Shown here: positions 10,383 to 25,883 of the stretch, one piece after another
How positions within the stretch are numbered: the stretch's first letter is position 1
Layout: every line of letters starts with the position of its first letter
From: Castor canadensis
Lineage: Eukaryota > Chordata > Mammalia > Rodentia > Castoridae
Direction: 5' to 3'
Assembly: GCF_047511655.1 (NCBI RefSeq)
Contig: NC_133390.1
Location: 128,083,583 to 128,147,582 of the forward strand
DNA: 64,000 bases
Program-made: the position numbers and the translations under genes
Notes under the pieces: generated by a model
Seen by the model: the letters and a program-made list of their open reading frames with translations, nothing else
What the model was told of the DNA's origin: nothing
The model's database searches: none

Positions 10383-10600
10383 TATTTTCTCTTTCTCCTT
10401 TTTTTTTTTACAGGTATAGTATTTTTTATTTTATGTAACCTACTTTCCTTTTTAAATTATCATATTATTGTTATACAGGAGGTATGTTGTGACATTTACA
10501 AAAGTTCTTACAATGTATCATAGTTGAATTCACCCCCTCCATCATTCTCCTTTGTTTCCCCTCCCCCCATTCTTGGAATAGTTTCAATAGGTCTCACTTT
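10383..10600 (-). mobile_element. Older repeat, probably an L1 3'UTR
   Basis: AT-rich block with tatgttgtgacatttacaaa and a C-rich tract. It resembles the 3'UTR of an older L1 subfamily in reverse. The younger full-length L1 begins immediately to its right and may have inserted into it. Confidence 0.45.
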
Positions 10601-11111
10601 TCTATTTTTTCTTTCTTTCTTTATTTTTATTTTGTTATTCATATGTGCATACAAGGCTTGGGTCATTTCTCCCCCCACCCCCACCCCCTCCCTTACCACC
10701 CACTCCATCCCCACCCTCTCCTCCCCACCCCCTCAATACCCAGCAGAAACTATTTTGCCCTTATCTCTAATTTTGTTGAAGAGAGAATATAAGCAATAAT
10801 AGGAAGGAACAAGTTTTTTTTGCTGGTTGAGATAAGGATAGCTATACAGGGAGTTGACTCACATTAATTTCTGTGCATCTGTGTTACCTTCTAGGTTAAT
10901 TCTTTTTGATCTCACCTTTTCTCTAGTTCTTGGTCCCCTTTTCCTATTGGCCTCAGTTGCTTTTAAGGTATCTGCTTTAGTTTCTCTGCGTTAAGGGCAA
11001 CAAATGCTAGCTAATTTTTTAGGTGTCTTACCTATCCTCACCCCTCCCTTGTGTGCTCTCGCTTTTATCATGTGCTCAAAGTCCAATCCCCTTGTTGTGT
11101 TTGCCTTTGAT

Positions 11112-14886
<3,775 letters not shown>

Positions 14887-14939
14887 TTAGTTGTCTTAGT
14901 TGTTTAAAGGTTTGATTGTGTGTACCTAAGTTGAGGTTA

Positions 14940-16030
14940 CTCTCTATTGTCTTGCTTTTTCTTTTCCTGTGGTTTGGTGCTGCCTGTCTTTTCATGGTTA
15001 AGTTGGGTTTCACTTTCTGTGTGCAGAATCCCTTGCAGAATCTTTTGTAGTGGTGGTTTTGTGGTCACATATTGTTTTAGTTTCTGCTTATCATGGAAGA
15101 CTTTTATTGCTCCATCTATTTTGAAGGATAGTTTTGCTCTGTATAGTATCCTGGGGTTGAAGTTATTTTCATTCAGTGCCCAGAAGATGTCACCCCACGC
15201 TCTTCTTGCTTTTAATGTTTCTGTTGAGAAGTCTGCTGTGATGTTGATGGGTTTACCTTTTTATGTTATTTGTTTTTTCTCTCTTACAGCCTTCAGTATT
15301 CTTTCCTTAGTTTCTGAACTTGTTGTTTTAATGATGATATGTCGTGGGGTAGTTCTATTTTGATCTGGTCTGTTTGGTGTCCTGGAGGCCTCTTGCATCT
15401 GTATGGGAATATCTTTCTCTAGATTTGGGAAATTTTCCATTATTATTTTGTTGAGTATATTACACATTCCCTTCGCTTGCACCTCTTCTCCTTCTTCGAT
15501 GCCCATGATTCTCAAGTTTGGTCTTTTGATGGAGTCGGTGAGTCTTGCATTTTCTTTTCACAGGTCTTGAGTTGTTTAATTAATAGTTCTTCGGTTTTTC
15601 CTTTAATTACCATTTCATCTTCAAGTTCTGGGATTCTGTCTTCTGTGTGTTCTATTCTGCTGTATTGGGCTTCTGTTTTGTTTTGCAGTTCTGTTTCATT
15701 CTTTTTTCTGAAGTTTTCCATATCCTGGGTTGTTTCCTCTTTAATGTTATCTATTTTTGTCCTGAGTTCATTTATCTGTTTATTCATTGTGTCTTTGTTT
15801 CACTTTGGTGTTTATACAGTGCTTCTATGGTTTCCTTTATTTCTTTTGCTTTTTCAAATTCTCTATTTTTGTTGTCTTGGAATTTATTGAGTGTCTCCTG
15901 TAATTTTGGTTGACCCTATCCAGTATCATCTCTATAAAATTCTCATTGAGTACCTGTAGTATGTCTTCTTTTAAATTATTCTTGTGGGCTTCATTGGGTC
16001 CTTTGGCTTAGTTTATCTTCATTTTGTTGG
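14940..16030 (-). pseudogene. L1 ORF1 (RNA-binding chaperone), broken
   Basis: L1 ORF1p is a trimeric nucleic-acid chaperone. A coiled-coil segment reads NELRTKIDNIKEETTQDMEN (15787 downward). It is followed by an RRM-like part with RIMGIEEGEEVQAKG (15515 downward) and a basic stretch RHIIIKTTSSETKERILKAV. Stops and frame changes separate these parts. The N-terminal third (about 15800-16030) is badly damaged and the start codon is uncertain. Confidence 0.8.
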
Positions 16031-16670
16031 AGTCTGGATCTGAGTATCTGTTTTCTTCATTCCCCTATGGTTCCTGTACTAATTTTTTGCTGTAGGGAAA
16101 CTGGTTTCCCTGTTTTTTCTGTCTTCCCGTCATTGTCTTTGGTGTTGTTACTGTCCCTGTACTGTGTGCAATTAAGTATTTTCTAGCTTGTAATAATAAC
16201 AATGGTAATATTTAGAATGGAAGGGTGAGCTGAGATGGAAAGCAAGAAGTTAAAGAAAAGGGAAAAACAAATACACAGACAAGAAGGAGAAAGAACAAGG
16301 TATCAGACAAGAAAGTTTCAAAGTTATAAACAGGGAGCATTAGTGTACTAATTGACAGTAAGCTGAACAGACATTAGAGAATCAGAGGATTGAAAATCAA
16401 AAATAAAAAAAAATAAAGATAATAAAAATAAAAAATAAGTAAATGAAAGATATATCTACATATAAAAATGAATTAAAATAAAATGAAAAATAAAAAATTA
16501 AAAAAACAAAACCAAATAACCAAAAAACCAAAAAGCCTCCAAGTTCAAATGCAATGAAGTTTCAGTCTTAATAATTTGGGTGTCTGTCTCAGTCTCCAAT
16601 CCTGGATATGGTGCCTCAGATGTTGTTCTGTAGTTGTCTCATCAAAGGGAATGCATAAAGTCGAACAAAA

Positions 16671-16671
<1 letters not shown>

Positions 16672-16708
<37 letters not shown>
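16672..16708. repeat. (AC)n microsatellite in the L1 5'UTR
   Basis: About 17 AC units. The copy at 23171-25533 has a T run at the homologous place, so the array grew after the copies diverged, or differs by subfamily. Confidence 0.95.
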
Positions 16709-16710
<2 letters not shown>

Positions 16711-17789
16711 CCCACCACGTGTCCCAAGTTCAAATGCAATACAGTTTCAGTAAGTTTTTCAACATGAAGGTAGAATTCGGTTGTTCTCTCATCAAAGGTA
16801 GGGAGAAAAAGAAAAAAAAAGAGTCTGGAGACAGTTCTGAGAATGGAATCTGTGGCTGTGGCTTGCCTGCCTGCTGCTGTCAGCCTGCTGTTGCTGGCGG
16901 TGTTATTTATGCAGATCTCTGGGGTGAGCTCAGCACTCACCTGGCCCGCAGGCTTTGTTTGCTCAGAGTTCTCCTGTGCGGGAGCCTCTGCTACAAGCTT
17001 TCCCCTTTCCAAGCACACTGGGAAAGGTGACACTGCACCCGCGTTCTCAGGCCTGCGTGTTTATTTACAGTTCATGTGGGAGGTGGGACTTCCCCCCTCT
17101 CCTATGGAGTTTTCCTCCCACCGCCACTTTCACAAGCTTTCCTGCTCCTGATTACTAGGCGGTGCTGCTGCTCCTGCCAGCCACCATATTTCTTTACAGT
17201 TCACATGAGAAGTGGGTCTTCCCTCCTCTCCTGTGGAGTTTTCCTCCCTCTGCCACTCTCACAAGCTTTCCCACTCCTGGTTGCTGGGCGTGTAACCCCA
17301 GCTCCCACCAGAGCCTCTCGGCTTGTTTATTTACAGTCCCGGGAAGGATTCCCTTCCCCCAATCTTCAGCACTCAGTGCGCCTCACCATCTTTTCCGTGT
17401 GTCTTTATTGTTCTTATTGCTTATTAGTCAGTTTCTTTTTTCCCCGGGTGGAAGTCAGTCTGTCCAGGGGGCTATGCTGCTCTGGCCCAGGCTTGTCTGT
17501 GGGAGTACCGCAGTACTGCAAAGCTCACCTGGTCCGTGTCTTCCCAAGCTGTCTGGGCGCGGGTGACTGGCGGCCCAGGGACCCTCCTGGTTTCTCCGTT
17601 TAACGTGAAGTGGAGATTCTCTGCGCCGGCTGGAGGTGTGGAGGGGTCAAAGTTATGCCTCTTTTCAGTGATTATGCCTGCAAAGTGTGTCTCCAGTGTC
17701 TCTCCAAGATTTCACTATAGGAGGCTCGCTTTCTGCTTCCTCCCTCTAGCCGCCATCTTGGAATCTCCCCCCTCCATTTTTTCTCTTTC

Positions 17790-18165
17790 TTCTGTTTCCT
17801 TTGTTATTGAGTCAACACTATATGAGAATCAAAGTTTTAACAATATAGGATAATATGCTTTTTCAGTGTGAGTTTAGTATAAATTTATATAATGAAATGT
17901 ACATACAATGACAGGGAATCCCAGTAGAAAAAAAACTACCAGATTCATTATACAATATATCCTTTCTGGAAGGTAGGATTGCATATTTAAGTCTCAGTTT
18001 ATGACTGTTGGCCTGGTTTCTGAAATACTTCAAATACTGATGTAGGTTGTGCTTTGAAAAATAATAACACCAGCAAAGAGAATTTTTTAAGCAAAAAATA
18101 TTCATATGATTTTCTCAATCCATTCTCCCCCCAACCCTGCCAAATCCCCTTAGTAGACCTCTGGA
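17790..18165. other. Unassigned AT-rich sequence
   Basis: No gene or recognised repeat. It may be the other flank of the site into which the L1 inserted. Confidence 0.5.
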
Positions 18166-18167
18166 AC

Positions 18168-18360
18168 TAGGGTTGCCAAATTCAGTAAACATAAATACAG
18201 GATATCTAGTTAATTTTGAATTTTAGATCAACAATTTTTATCATAAGTATGTCCCAAGTATTATAAGTATTTATTTGATAATTCTATCTGGGGCATCTGA
18301 AATTCTAGATGGGAATGTAAGAAGCAGGTGGGGAAAGCAAGGTTGCCAGAGTACCTCAAA
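18168..18360. mobile_element. Ancient palindromic MER/MITE-like element
   Basis: Begins agggttgccaaattcagtaa and ends near aaggttgccagag. The middle carries tcataagtatgtcccaagta, a known mammalian interspersed palindromic repeat. The exact family name is not recalled. Confidence 0.45.
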
Positions 18361-18629
18361 TGCAAAGAGTCACAGGCAGAGTTTGGGCCTGTGCTGAAGC
18401 TGGAAAGTAGAATTCTGTTTCAACTACAAGCAGTGAATTGAGGGCCCTAGTGAAAACTGCTGTCTAATGAGAGCTGAGTCAACTGGAATAGGGCAATCTG
18501 CTGGAGTCAGGAAGGGGAGCCAGTAAGGAGAAGTCACAGAGTTACATTGAAGACTAATGTGCTAAAGTGGGCTTTATTGTTCAAGAACTCTGGAGAGTCC
18601 ATCTGGATAAGTGAGTTCACTAGACATAT

Positions 18630-19000
18630 TTAAAGATTCAAGTGGTAAATAATGCATAACACAGAATTTACCATTTTAACCTTTTTAAGTGTACAATGCA
18701 ACAATATTAAGTAGATTCACAGTGTTGTGCAATCGTCACCACCATCTACTTCCAGAACACCTTTTATCTCCCCAAATAGAAACTCTCCCCACTAAGCAAT
18801 AACTTTCCAGGCTCTCTCCCCTCAGTCCCTTGTAATCTCTATGATACTTTTTATCTCTATAACTTTGCCTATCTAGGTAATTCATTATAAGAGGAATTAC
18901 AAAATAATTATTCTTTTATGTCTGACTTATCCTACTAAGTGTGTTTCAAAGGTACATCTTTGCAGACATTTAATTTTTAAAAAAAGTTCCGTGGTAACAA
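18630..19000 (+). mobile_element. Ancient LINE fragment (L1M UTR-like)
   Basis: Carries the words aatttaccattttaaccttt, gttgtgcaatcgtcaccacc and ttccagaacaccttttatct, typical of a widespread old mammalian L1M untranslated region. Strongly diverged. Orientation is the likely one. Confidence 0.6.
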
Positions 19001-19520
19001 TTACTTTTTACTCTATAAAAACCATTCCCTAACTAAATGGCTTAGAAAACTTTTTCCTTTCTTCAAATTTATTGCTCTTGAGTCTCTGGAAAGATTAGAA
19101 ATTCCTATTGATTTGAACCAGGTTTCATTGATCTTGGCTGGGTTTCCTGTACTATCTGTAGTGGCCTTCTAGGCCAGCTGGAGCTGGCTTGTCTAGAATG
19201 GCCACTGCTGGGGAGAATTGTTTCTGCTCCAGGTGGTTGCTTGTTCTCTAGGAAGCTGGCCTGGGCTTGTTCACATGGTAGTAGAATGAGAAGAAGTGGG
19301 CAAAAGACATCTTCAAGCCTGGGCTTGAAACTATCAAAATGGCACTCTGCCTCATTCATTTTAGTCAAAGTAAATCATAAGGCCAGCCTGAATTCAAAGG
19401 ATGGGAAATAGAATTCTCCATTGGAGGGAAGGAGCTGAAAAATTATGGCATATAATAGGGAAGAGAATAATTGTGGCCATTTTTTCAAATAGTCTACTGC
19501 AATTTATTAAGATAAAATTA
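19001..19520. other. Unassigned sequence
   Basis: Short open frames only. No coding pattern or repeat that I can name. Confidence 0.45.
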
Positions 19521-19524
19521 TTTT

Positions 19525-20240
19525 GAAAATTTGTAGTGTCCAAATTGATCTGCAGATTTGGTGCAATCTTAATAAAAATTATGCCTTTGCCCTTCCCCTT
19601 GGTCCCCCCCAGAAATAGACCATGAGGCTGGTTGTATAGCTCAGTAATAGAGCACTTACCTAGCATGCACAAGGCTGTGGGTTAAATTCCCCAGCACCAT
19701 AAAACAACAAACTAGGACAAGCTGATTCTAAAACTCATGGAATTTCAAGGAACACAGATTAGGCAATCTTGAAAATGGACAAAGTTGGAGGACTCACACT
19801 TCTCAATTTCAAAATTTACTACAAAGGAACAGTAATCAAGACAGTATGGGAGTGTCATAAGGGTAAAAACATAGATCAGTGCAATAGAATTGAGATTCTA
19901 GAAATAAACCCATATATCTGATCAATTGAAAGGTACAAAGATGAACCAATAGGTGAAACAATGATGTTAAATTCATGCCAGGACAACTGGATATCCACAT
20001 GCAAAAGAATGAAGCCAGAACCCTACCTCAGTCCATAAACAAAAAGCTAACCTAAATGGATCAAGAATCTAAATTTAAGAGCTAAAACTATAATACTCTT
20101 GGAAACAGTAGTAAATCTTCATGCAATGGATTCCTAGATATGGCATCAAAAGCACAAGCAACAAGAGAAAAAATAGATAAACTACACTTCATTAAAATTT
20201 GAAACTTCAATTCACCAAATGACACTGTCAAGAATGTTTA
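19525..20240 (+). mobile_element. Ancient L1 ORF2 fragment
   Basis: Follows L1 ORF2 downstream of the RT: gttggaggactcacacttct, gtaatcaagacagtatggga, aactggatatccacatgcaa and ctaaaactataatactcttg in the correct order. Frames are broken. An ID SINE at 19620-19706 interrupts it. Confidence 0.82.
19620..19706 (+). mobile_element. ID-like SINE
   Basis: gttgtatagctcagtaatag and ggttaaattccccagcacca, inserted in the ancient L1. Confidence 0.85.
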
Positions 20241-20247
20241 GATACAG

Positions 20248-20330
20248 GGGTTGGGGCATAGCTCAGTAGTAGAGCTTTGTATGCATGAGGTCCTGAGATT
20301 GATCCCTAGCACACTAAACAAAGAAAAGTG
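20248..20330 (+). mobile_element. ID-like SINE
   Basis: gggcatagctcagtagtaga and gagattgatccctagcacac with an A-rich tail. Confidence 0.85.
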
Positions 20331-20354
20331 GAAAAAGTGAAAATAGCCAATCCT

Positions 20355-20478
20355 GAGTTGGGTGTGGTAGGCATATTTGTAATTTCAGCACTTAGGAGGC
20401 TGAGGCAGGAGGATTGCTAGTTTGAGGCCAGCCTGGGTTACATGGAGAGACCCTATTTCAGAGATAAATAAAATAAAC
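20355..20478 (+). mobile_element. B1-like SINE
   Basis: Complete B1 body: ggtgtggtaggcatatttgt, ggctgaggcaggaggattgc, cagcctgggttacatggaga, then an A-rich tail. Confidence 0.9.
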
Positions 20479-20760
20479 TGGGCACCAGTGGCTCATGCCT
20501 ATAATCCTAGCTACTTGGGAGGCTGAGATTGGGAGGACCTCACCTCAATGCCAGCCCCAGCAAGTAGTTTGGGAGACTCCCATCTCCAAAATAACCCGAG
20601 CAAAATGAACTAGAGGTGTGGCTCAAATGGTAGGGTACCTGCTTTGCAAGTGCAAAGCCCTGAGTTCAAACCTCAGTTCCATCAATCAATCAATAAACCA
20701 GCAAATAAATACATAAATTCATAAAATAAGATAAAACTAAATAGAATAAAATAGCAAATA
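20479..20760 (+). mobile_element. Composite B1-ID SINE with AAAT-rich tail
   Basis: One of the best preserved composite copies: B1 part (ccagtggctcatgcctataa), linker (tctccaaaataacccgagca), ID part (gtggctcaaatggtagggta; ccctgagttcaaacctcagt). The tail has grown into irregular AATC and AAAT repeats (about 20683-20760). Confidence 0.9.
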
Positions 20761-20764
20761 CAAG

Positions 20765-21790
20765 GTTGGGCATTCTTCATAAAGCTTCCTCCAAACATGG
20801 ACTACAAAGCTGATAATTAATGCAATTGGCTTCTAGATTACAAGCATGAGACAAATCCCAGTTTCTGTAATTATCTATTGGAAGCAGTATTTCATAGTGT
20901 GACTTTTCATACTCACTTGGGGCAGTCAGAAGTTTGCAGTGTCTTCCTGGGGCTCTTCTGACTTATCAGTTCAGATGCCCAATACTTCCAGGACGGCCTT
21001 CCTTGGCCCATTCTTCCTCTTTTTCTATGCCCTCCTAGGTAACCTGGAAATCCTATAGTGGAAAGGGTAGTCTTCTTTCTCATGTACTTTAAACATGGCC
21101 AATGTCCCAAGGAATGAAACTCCCTGCTGTGGGGAACCTTAGATGCCAGCAGAAGCCGGTATGAGGTATTTTGGTCACAGATGCCTTCAAAAGCCTTTCA
21201 AGTATTGCTGTGGGTGGTCTTGCTCCTGTGAGGCAGCTCCTCAGAGTCTGGACCTTCTCCCAGAAACTGCAAAAAAGCCAATACAGGTCAGCCCGCCAGG
21301 CCCACAAATCTTCCCACCCAATCATCCCTACTCCATATCACTCCACACCAAGGGAGCTCACCTGTTCTCTCAAACTGGGAAGATTCTGTTCAGGTTTTCT
21401 CAGAGGCTAGAAACAATGTTGGCCTTTTCTGTTGGGGAAAGGGGGAGAGGATACTGACCTCACCGAGCCATTGTTTGTTCATAGCCATAGCTTCAGGGAC
21501 TAACATTCTTAGGAATAGTAACCCTAAATCATTTTGTGTATGATTCCAGACCTTGGCTCCCTTTTGTGGTTCATAGGGTGTAAAACAGACATATTATGGA
21601 ATTTTTTTATTTCCATTTTTGCAGTTGCAAAAGTTACTTAGGCACTGATAGAAAGTTGATTATAGCTAAATGAATTGAATATTTTTAATCAGATATTGTA
21701 AAGATTTAAGCTAATGTATCAAGAATTATACAGTGTGAATTGAGAAATCACACTGCTTGAAGAATGAAAAACATGGCTTGTTCAGCATAC
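20765..21790. other. Unassigned, moderately GC-rich sequence
   Basis: About 1 kb with no SINE. Open frames of 60-100 codons exist on both strands (20913-21457) but overlap one another and match nothing I know. No splice, poly(A) or repeat pattern stands out. Confidence 0.4.
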
Positions 21791-21794
21791 CAAA

Positions 21795-21850
21795 ATAGTA
21801 ACATTTATTCAGTGGTCAATGTTCCAGGTACTGCCGTGAACATTTTATGT
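21795..21850 (+). mobile_element. MIR, left part
   Basis: gtaacatttattcagtggtc and aggtactgccgtgaacattt correspond to the MIR core start. The element resumes at 22098 after an insertion. Confidence 0.7.
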
Positions 21851-22085
21851 AAAAAGAATGTAACTTTTTATTATGTAAAGTTTCAAGCTTAAGAAATAAA
21901 ACAAAGAGCATAGAAGACCTCATCACCTGTTCTCAACCATTATCAACATGTTAACATTTGCCATGTTTGTTTTGTCTGTCCCTCATCATCATCATTTCCC
22001 CTTCTTCCATTTTTTTCTGTAGTATTTAAAGCAAGTATCAGATGTCTGTAAATATCTTAAATATATTCTAAATTTTCAAAATATA
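21851..22085. mobile_element. Ancient LINE-like insert splitting the MIR
   Basis: AT-rich tract with ttctcaaccattatcaacat and atcttaaatatattctaa, compatible with an old L1M UTR. Placed between two halves of one MIR, so it inserted later than that MIR. Confidence 0.45.
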
Positions 22086-22097
22086 TCAGTTATTTTA

Positions 22098-22205
22098 ACC
22101 CAATAGATACTGTTATTATTCCCATTCCATGTGTGTATGAATGGAGACAATTGCATTAAGTGACCTATAGGCTGAGGATTCAAACCCTGGAGGCTGACTG
22201 CAGAG
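22098..22205 (+). mobile_element. MIR, right part
   Basis: tattattcccattccatgtg, agtgacctataggctgagga and ttcaaaccctggaggctgac match the latter half of MIR. Confidence 0.72.
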
Positions 22206-22892
22206 CCTGTGTGGCAGCCAACCTCCAAGATAGACTCCCATCCCTGCCACCTGGTGTTCACACTGGGTAGTGCCCTCATACCAGGTACCAGGGTTGAACA
22301 GTGATACCAATAGTGTATGGCAGAAGTATCAGGACATTTCTTCTGAGAGTAGGCTGCCATTTCTGTCTTGGGTCCCTTTCTCTTTCTTGGCCCACTTGCT
22401 CTGGAGGAAGCTAGTTACCATGTCCAGCAGCCCCATAGTGAGGAAGGAAGGCCCCCAGTCATAGTCAGTGTGGGGCTGAGGGAAGCCAACAATGATGTGA
22501 GAGAGCCTGAAAGCAGATTCAGCAGCCCTCCTTGAGTTTTGAGAAGACTGCTGCCAGAGCTAACCACTTGACCAGCCTCACAAAAACCCTAAGCCAGAAC
22601 CAGCAGTCAAGCCATGCCCAGATTTCTGACTCACAAAAATCATTAGATAATAAATGTTTGCTGTTAGCCAGGTACCTGTGACTCACGCCTGTAATCCTAG
22701 CTACTCAGGAGGCAGAGTTCAAGTAGTTCACAAGACCTTATCTCAAAAAACCCATCACAAAAAAGGGCTATGGTTCAAGATGTAAGCCCTGACTTCAAGC
22801 CCCAGTACTGCAAAAAAAAAAAAAAAAAGTTTTCTGTTGAAGCTGCTATATTTTGGGGTAACTTGTTTGTAGCAATAGATAACTAATACAAC
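22206..22892 (+). mobile_element. MLT1-type LTR (ERVL-MaLR)
   Basis: Typical MLT1 words in order: tggcagaagtatcaggacat, ttggcccacttgctctggag, accatgtccagcagccccat, ttagataataaatgtttgct (poly(A) signal region) and atagataactaatacaacct at the end. A SINE at 22665-22829 splits the R/U5 part. Confidence 0.85.
22665..22829 (+). mobile_element. Composite B1-ID SINE, shortened
   Basis: tgactcacgcctgtaatcct followed by acttcaagccccagtactgc and an 18-base A run. Inserted in the MLT1 LTR. Confidence 0.87.
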
Positions 22893-23153
22893 CTGTATTC
22901 TCAATCACTGTACTGTTCTGCCCCCCAATACAAGTCTATAACAACTTTTGCTTTGCTACCCCTATGACACATGATACCAATGAAAATGTTGAGGCAATGC
23001 AATGAACTAAAAAGCTAGATGTAGGGGAGTTTCATATTACAAAGATGTTTCAATGGTGAATATGAAAACTCTTTAATAAAGGGACTAGTTAATTAAATGT
23101 CTCAGTTTATATCATTTCCATATTGGCACAAACTAATTTATCTAATACTTTTT
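22893..23153. other. Unassigned sequence
   Basis: No gene or repeat recognised in this short gap between MLT1 and the L1 target site. Confidence 0.45.
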
Positions 23154-23170
23154 AAAAAGTGACTGCAGAG

Positions 23171-25533
23171 GGAGGATTCCAAGATGGTGGCGAGAGGGAG
23201 GAAGCAGAAAGCATGCCTCCTAAAGTAAAATCTTGGAGAGATGCTGGAGATACACCTTATAGGAAAAACCAGGAAGAAGAGGCAAAACGTTGACTCCCCA
23301 ACACTTCCAGCCTGCGCAGAGCATCTCCACTTCACATTAAATGGAGAAACCAGGAGGGTCCTATGCCACCGCCAGATGGCAGCACCAGACGGCTTGGGAA
23401 GACGCAGACCACAAGGTGAGCTAAGTGGCACACGGTTCTCCCACAGACAACCCTAGGCCAGATCAGCATAGCCCCCTGGACAGACCGACCCCCACCCAGG
23501 GAAAAAAGAAAAACTGAATAATAAGCAATAACAACAACAAAAAAAGACATGTAGCAAAGAGGGCAGGGCGCGCCGAGTGCTGATGAGGAGGGGAGGGGAA
23601 ATCCCTCACAACAAGCCGGGCTGGAGAAGGCAGGAGTGGCAGCACACACTCAGCAACCAGAAGCAGGAAAGCTTGTAAAAGTGGCAGTGGGAGGAAAACT
23701 CCACAGGAGAGGGGGGAAGACCCACTTCCCACGTGAACTGTAAATAAACATGACGGCCAGAGAAAGCTGGTTCAGTATCACCTCCCCCAGTGTGCTTGGA
23801 AAGGGGAAAGCTTGTAGCAGTGGCGGTTGTGCCCAGAAGAACTCTAAGTAAACAAAAGCCTGAAGGTCTAGGTGAGTGTTAAGCTCGCTCCTGAGATCTG
23901 CATAAACAATGCTGCCAGCAACAGCAGGCTGACAGCAGCGGGCAGGAGAGCCACAGCCTCAGATAACCATTCACAGAACTGTGTCCAGACTCTTTTTTTT
24001 TTTTTCCCTACCTTTGATGAGACAACAACCGAACTACACTTGCATGCTGAAAAACTTACTGAAACTGTATTGCATTTGAACTTGGGACACTTTGTGGGGT
24101 TTTTTTCTTATCTTAATATCAGACCCCAAACTCTAAAGTTGATACAGGAAAGAGTAGGAAATACTCTGGAATTAGTAGATATAGGTAAGAACTTTCTCAA
24201 TGGAACCCCAACAGCACAGCAACTAAGAGATAGCATAGATAAATGGGACTTCATAAAACTAAAAAGCTTCTGCTCAACAAAAGAAATGGTCTGTAAACTG
24301 AAGAGAACACCCACAGAGTGGGAGAAAATATTTGCCAGCTACACATCAGAAAAAGACTGATAACCAGAATATATAGGGAACTTAAAAAACTAAATTCTCC
24401 CAAAACTAATGAACCAATAAAGAAATGGGCAAGTGAACTAAATAGAACTTTCTCAAAAGAAGAAATTCAAATGGCCAAAAAACATGTGAAAAAATGCTCA
24501 CCATCTCTAGCAATAAAGGAAATGCAAATTAAAACCACACTAAGATTCCACCTCACCCCTTTTAGAATAGCCGTCGTTAGCAACACCACCAACAACAGGT
24601 GTTGGCGAGGATGCGGGGAAAAAGGAACCCTCTTACACTGTTGGTGGGAATGTAAACTAGTACAACCACTCTGGAAAAAAATTTGGAGGCTACTTAAAAA
24701 GCTAAACATTGATCTACCATTTGATCCAGCAATACCACTCTTGGGGATATACCCAAAAGACTGTGACACAGGTTACTCCAGAGGCACCTGCACACCCATG
24801 TTTATTGCGGCACTATTCACAATAGCCAAGTTATAGAAACAGCCAAGATGCCCCACCACTGACGAATGGATCAAGAAAATGTGGTATTTATACACAATGG
24901 AATTTTATGCAGCCATGAAGAAGAATGAAATGTTATCATTCGCTTGTAAATGGATGGAATTGGAGAACATCATTCTGAGTGAGGTTAGCCTGGCCCAAAA
25001 GACCAAAAATCATATGTTCTCCCTCAAATGCGGACATCAGATCAAGGGCAAACACAACAAGGGGATTGTACTTTGATCACATGATAAAGTGAAAGCACAC
25101 AAGGGAGGTATGAGGATCAGTAAGACACCTAAAAATCTAGATAGCATTTGTTGCCCTCAATGCAGAGAAACTAAAGCAGATACTTTAAAGCAACTGAGGC
25201 CAATAGGAGAAGGGGACCAGGAACTAGAGAAAAGGTTAGATCAAGAAAAATTAACCTAGAAGGGAACACACATGCACAGGAAATCAATGTGAGTCAACTC
25301 CCTGTATAGCCATCCTTATCTCAACTAGCAAAAACCTTTGGTCTTTCCTATTATTGCTTATACTCTCTCTTCAACAAAATTAGAGATAATGGCAAAATAG
25401 TTTCTGCTGGGTATCAAGGGGTGGGGGGGAGGGGAGAGGGTGGGGGGTGGGTTAGGGAGGGGGTGGGGGAAAGGGGGAGAATGACCCAAACATTTTATGC
25501 ACATTTGAATAAAAAAAAAAGTAAATGATGAAA
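23171..25533 (+). mobile_element. Internally deleted LINE-1 with target-site duplication
   Basis: Starts at the L1 5' end (ggaggattccaagatggtgg) and ends in the L1 3'UTR and A-rich tail. The perfect 17-bp duplication aaaaagtgactgcagag lies at 23154-23170 and 25534-25550. The 5'UTR runs to about 24110, then jumps to the ORF2 C-terminal part (cttaatatcagac onward). Against the L1 at 10620-17771 about 4.7 kb is missing: the 5'UTR end, all ORF1, and the ORF2 endonuclease and RT. Only the ORF2 C-terminal third remains. It therefore moved in trans or lost its middle after insertion. Confidence 0.93.
24112..25075 (+). pseudogene. L1 ORF2 C-terminal remnant
   Basis: Reads ...NIRPQTLKLIQERVGNTLEL..., [14 protein letters not shown], then in another frame [20 protein letters not shown], the cysteine-rich motif, and finally MWYLYTMEFYAAMKKNE. 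Frame changes near 24320 and a stop near 24836 break it. It has no RT or endonuclease domain. Confidence 0.85.
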
Positions 25534-25883
25534 AAAAAGTGACTGCAGAGTAGTCTATATTAGTTATTAAACCATTGTCCTGTTAATTGGTAATTTGATT
25601 GTTTTCAGGTTTTTGTTTTTATTATAAATGTTTCATGCATAGCTTTATATGTTCCATTTTGGTAAACTTTTGTAAGTATAGCCTTATGGAATACCATCAG
25701 TGAATTTGATAGACCAAAGATTTATCTATTTAACATTGATAGTGACTGCCAAATTACACCAAAGTCTCACTAGTTTGCAATACTATCAATTCTATATATG
25801 TCCCTGTCTTCTTACACTTTTGTTAGCATTCTATGGCATTACATTTTTAAATTTTGCCAGTCTAAAGGTGAAAAAGAAACTAG

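Noticed and set aside
10508..10799. Pro-rich and Gly-rich frames also seen at 3546-3781, 35236-35555 and 38763-39000
   Set aside because: All are the G-rich L1 3'UTR tract translated in different frames. Their repeated appearance is repeat homology, not a protein family.
16671..17853. Frames of 100-175 codons on both strands
   Set aside because: They fall in the GC-rich L1 5'UTR, overlap each other and recur in inverted form at 23138-23732.
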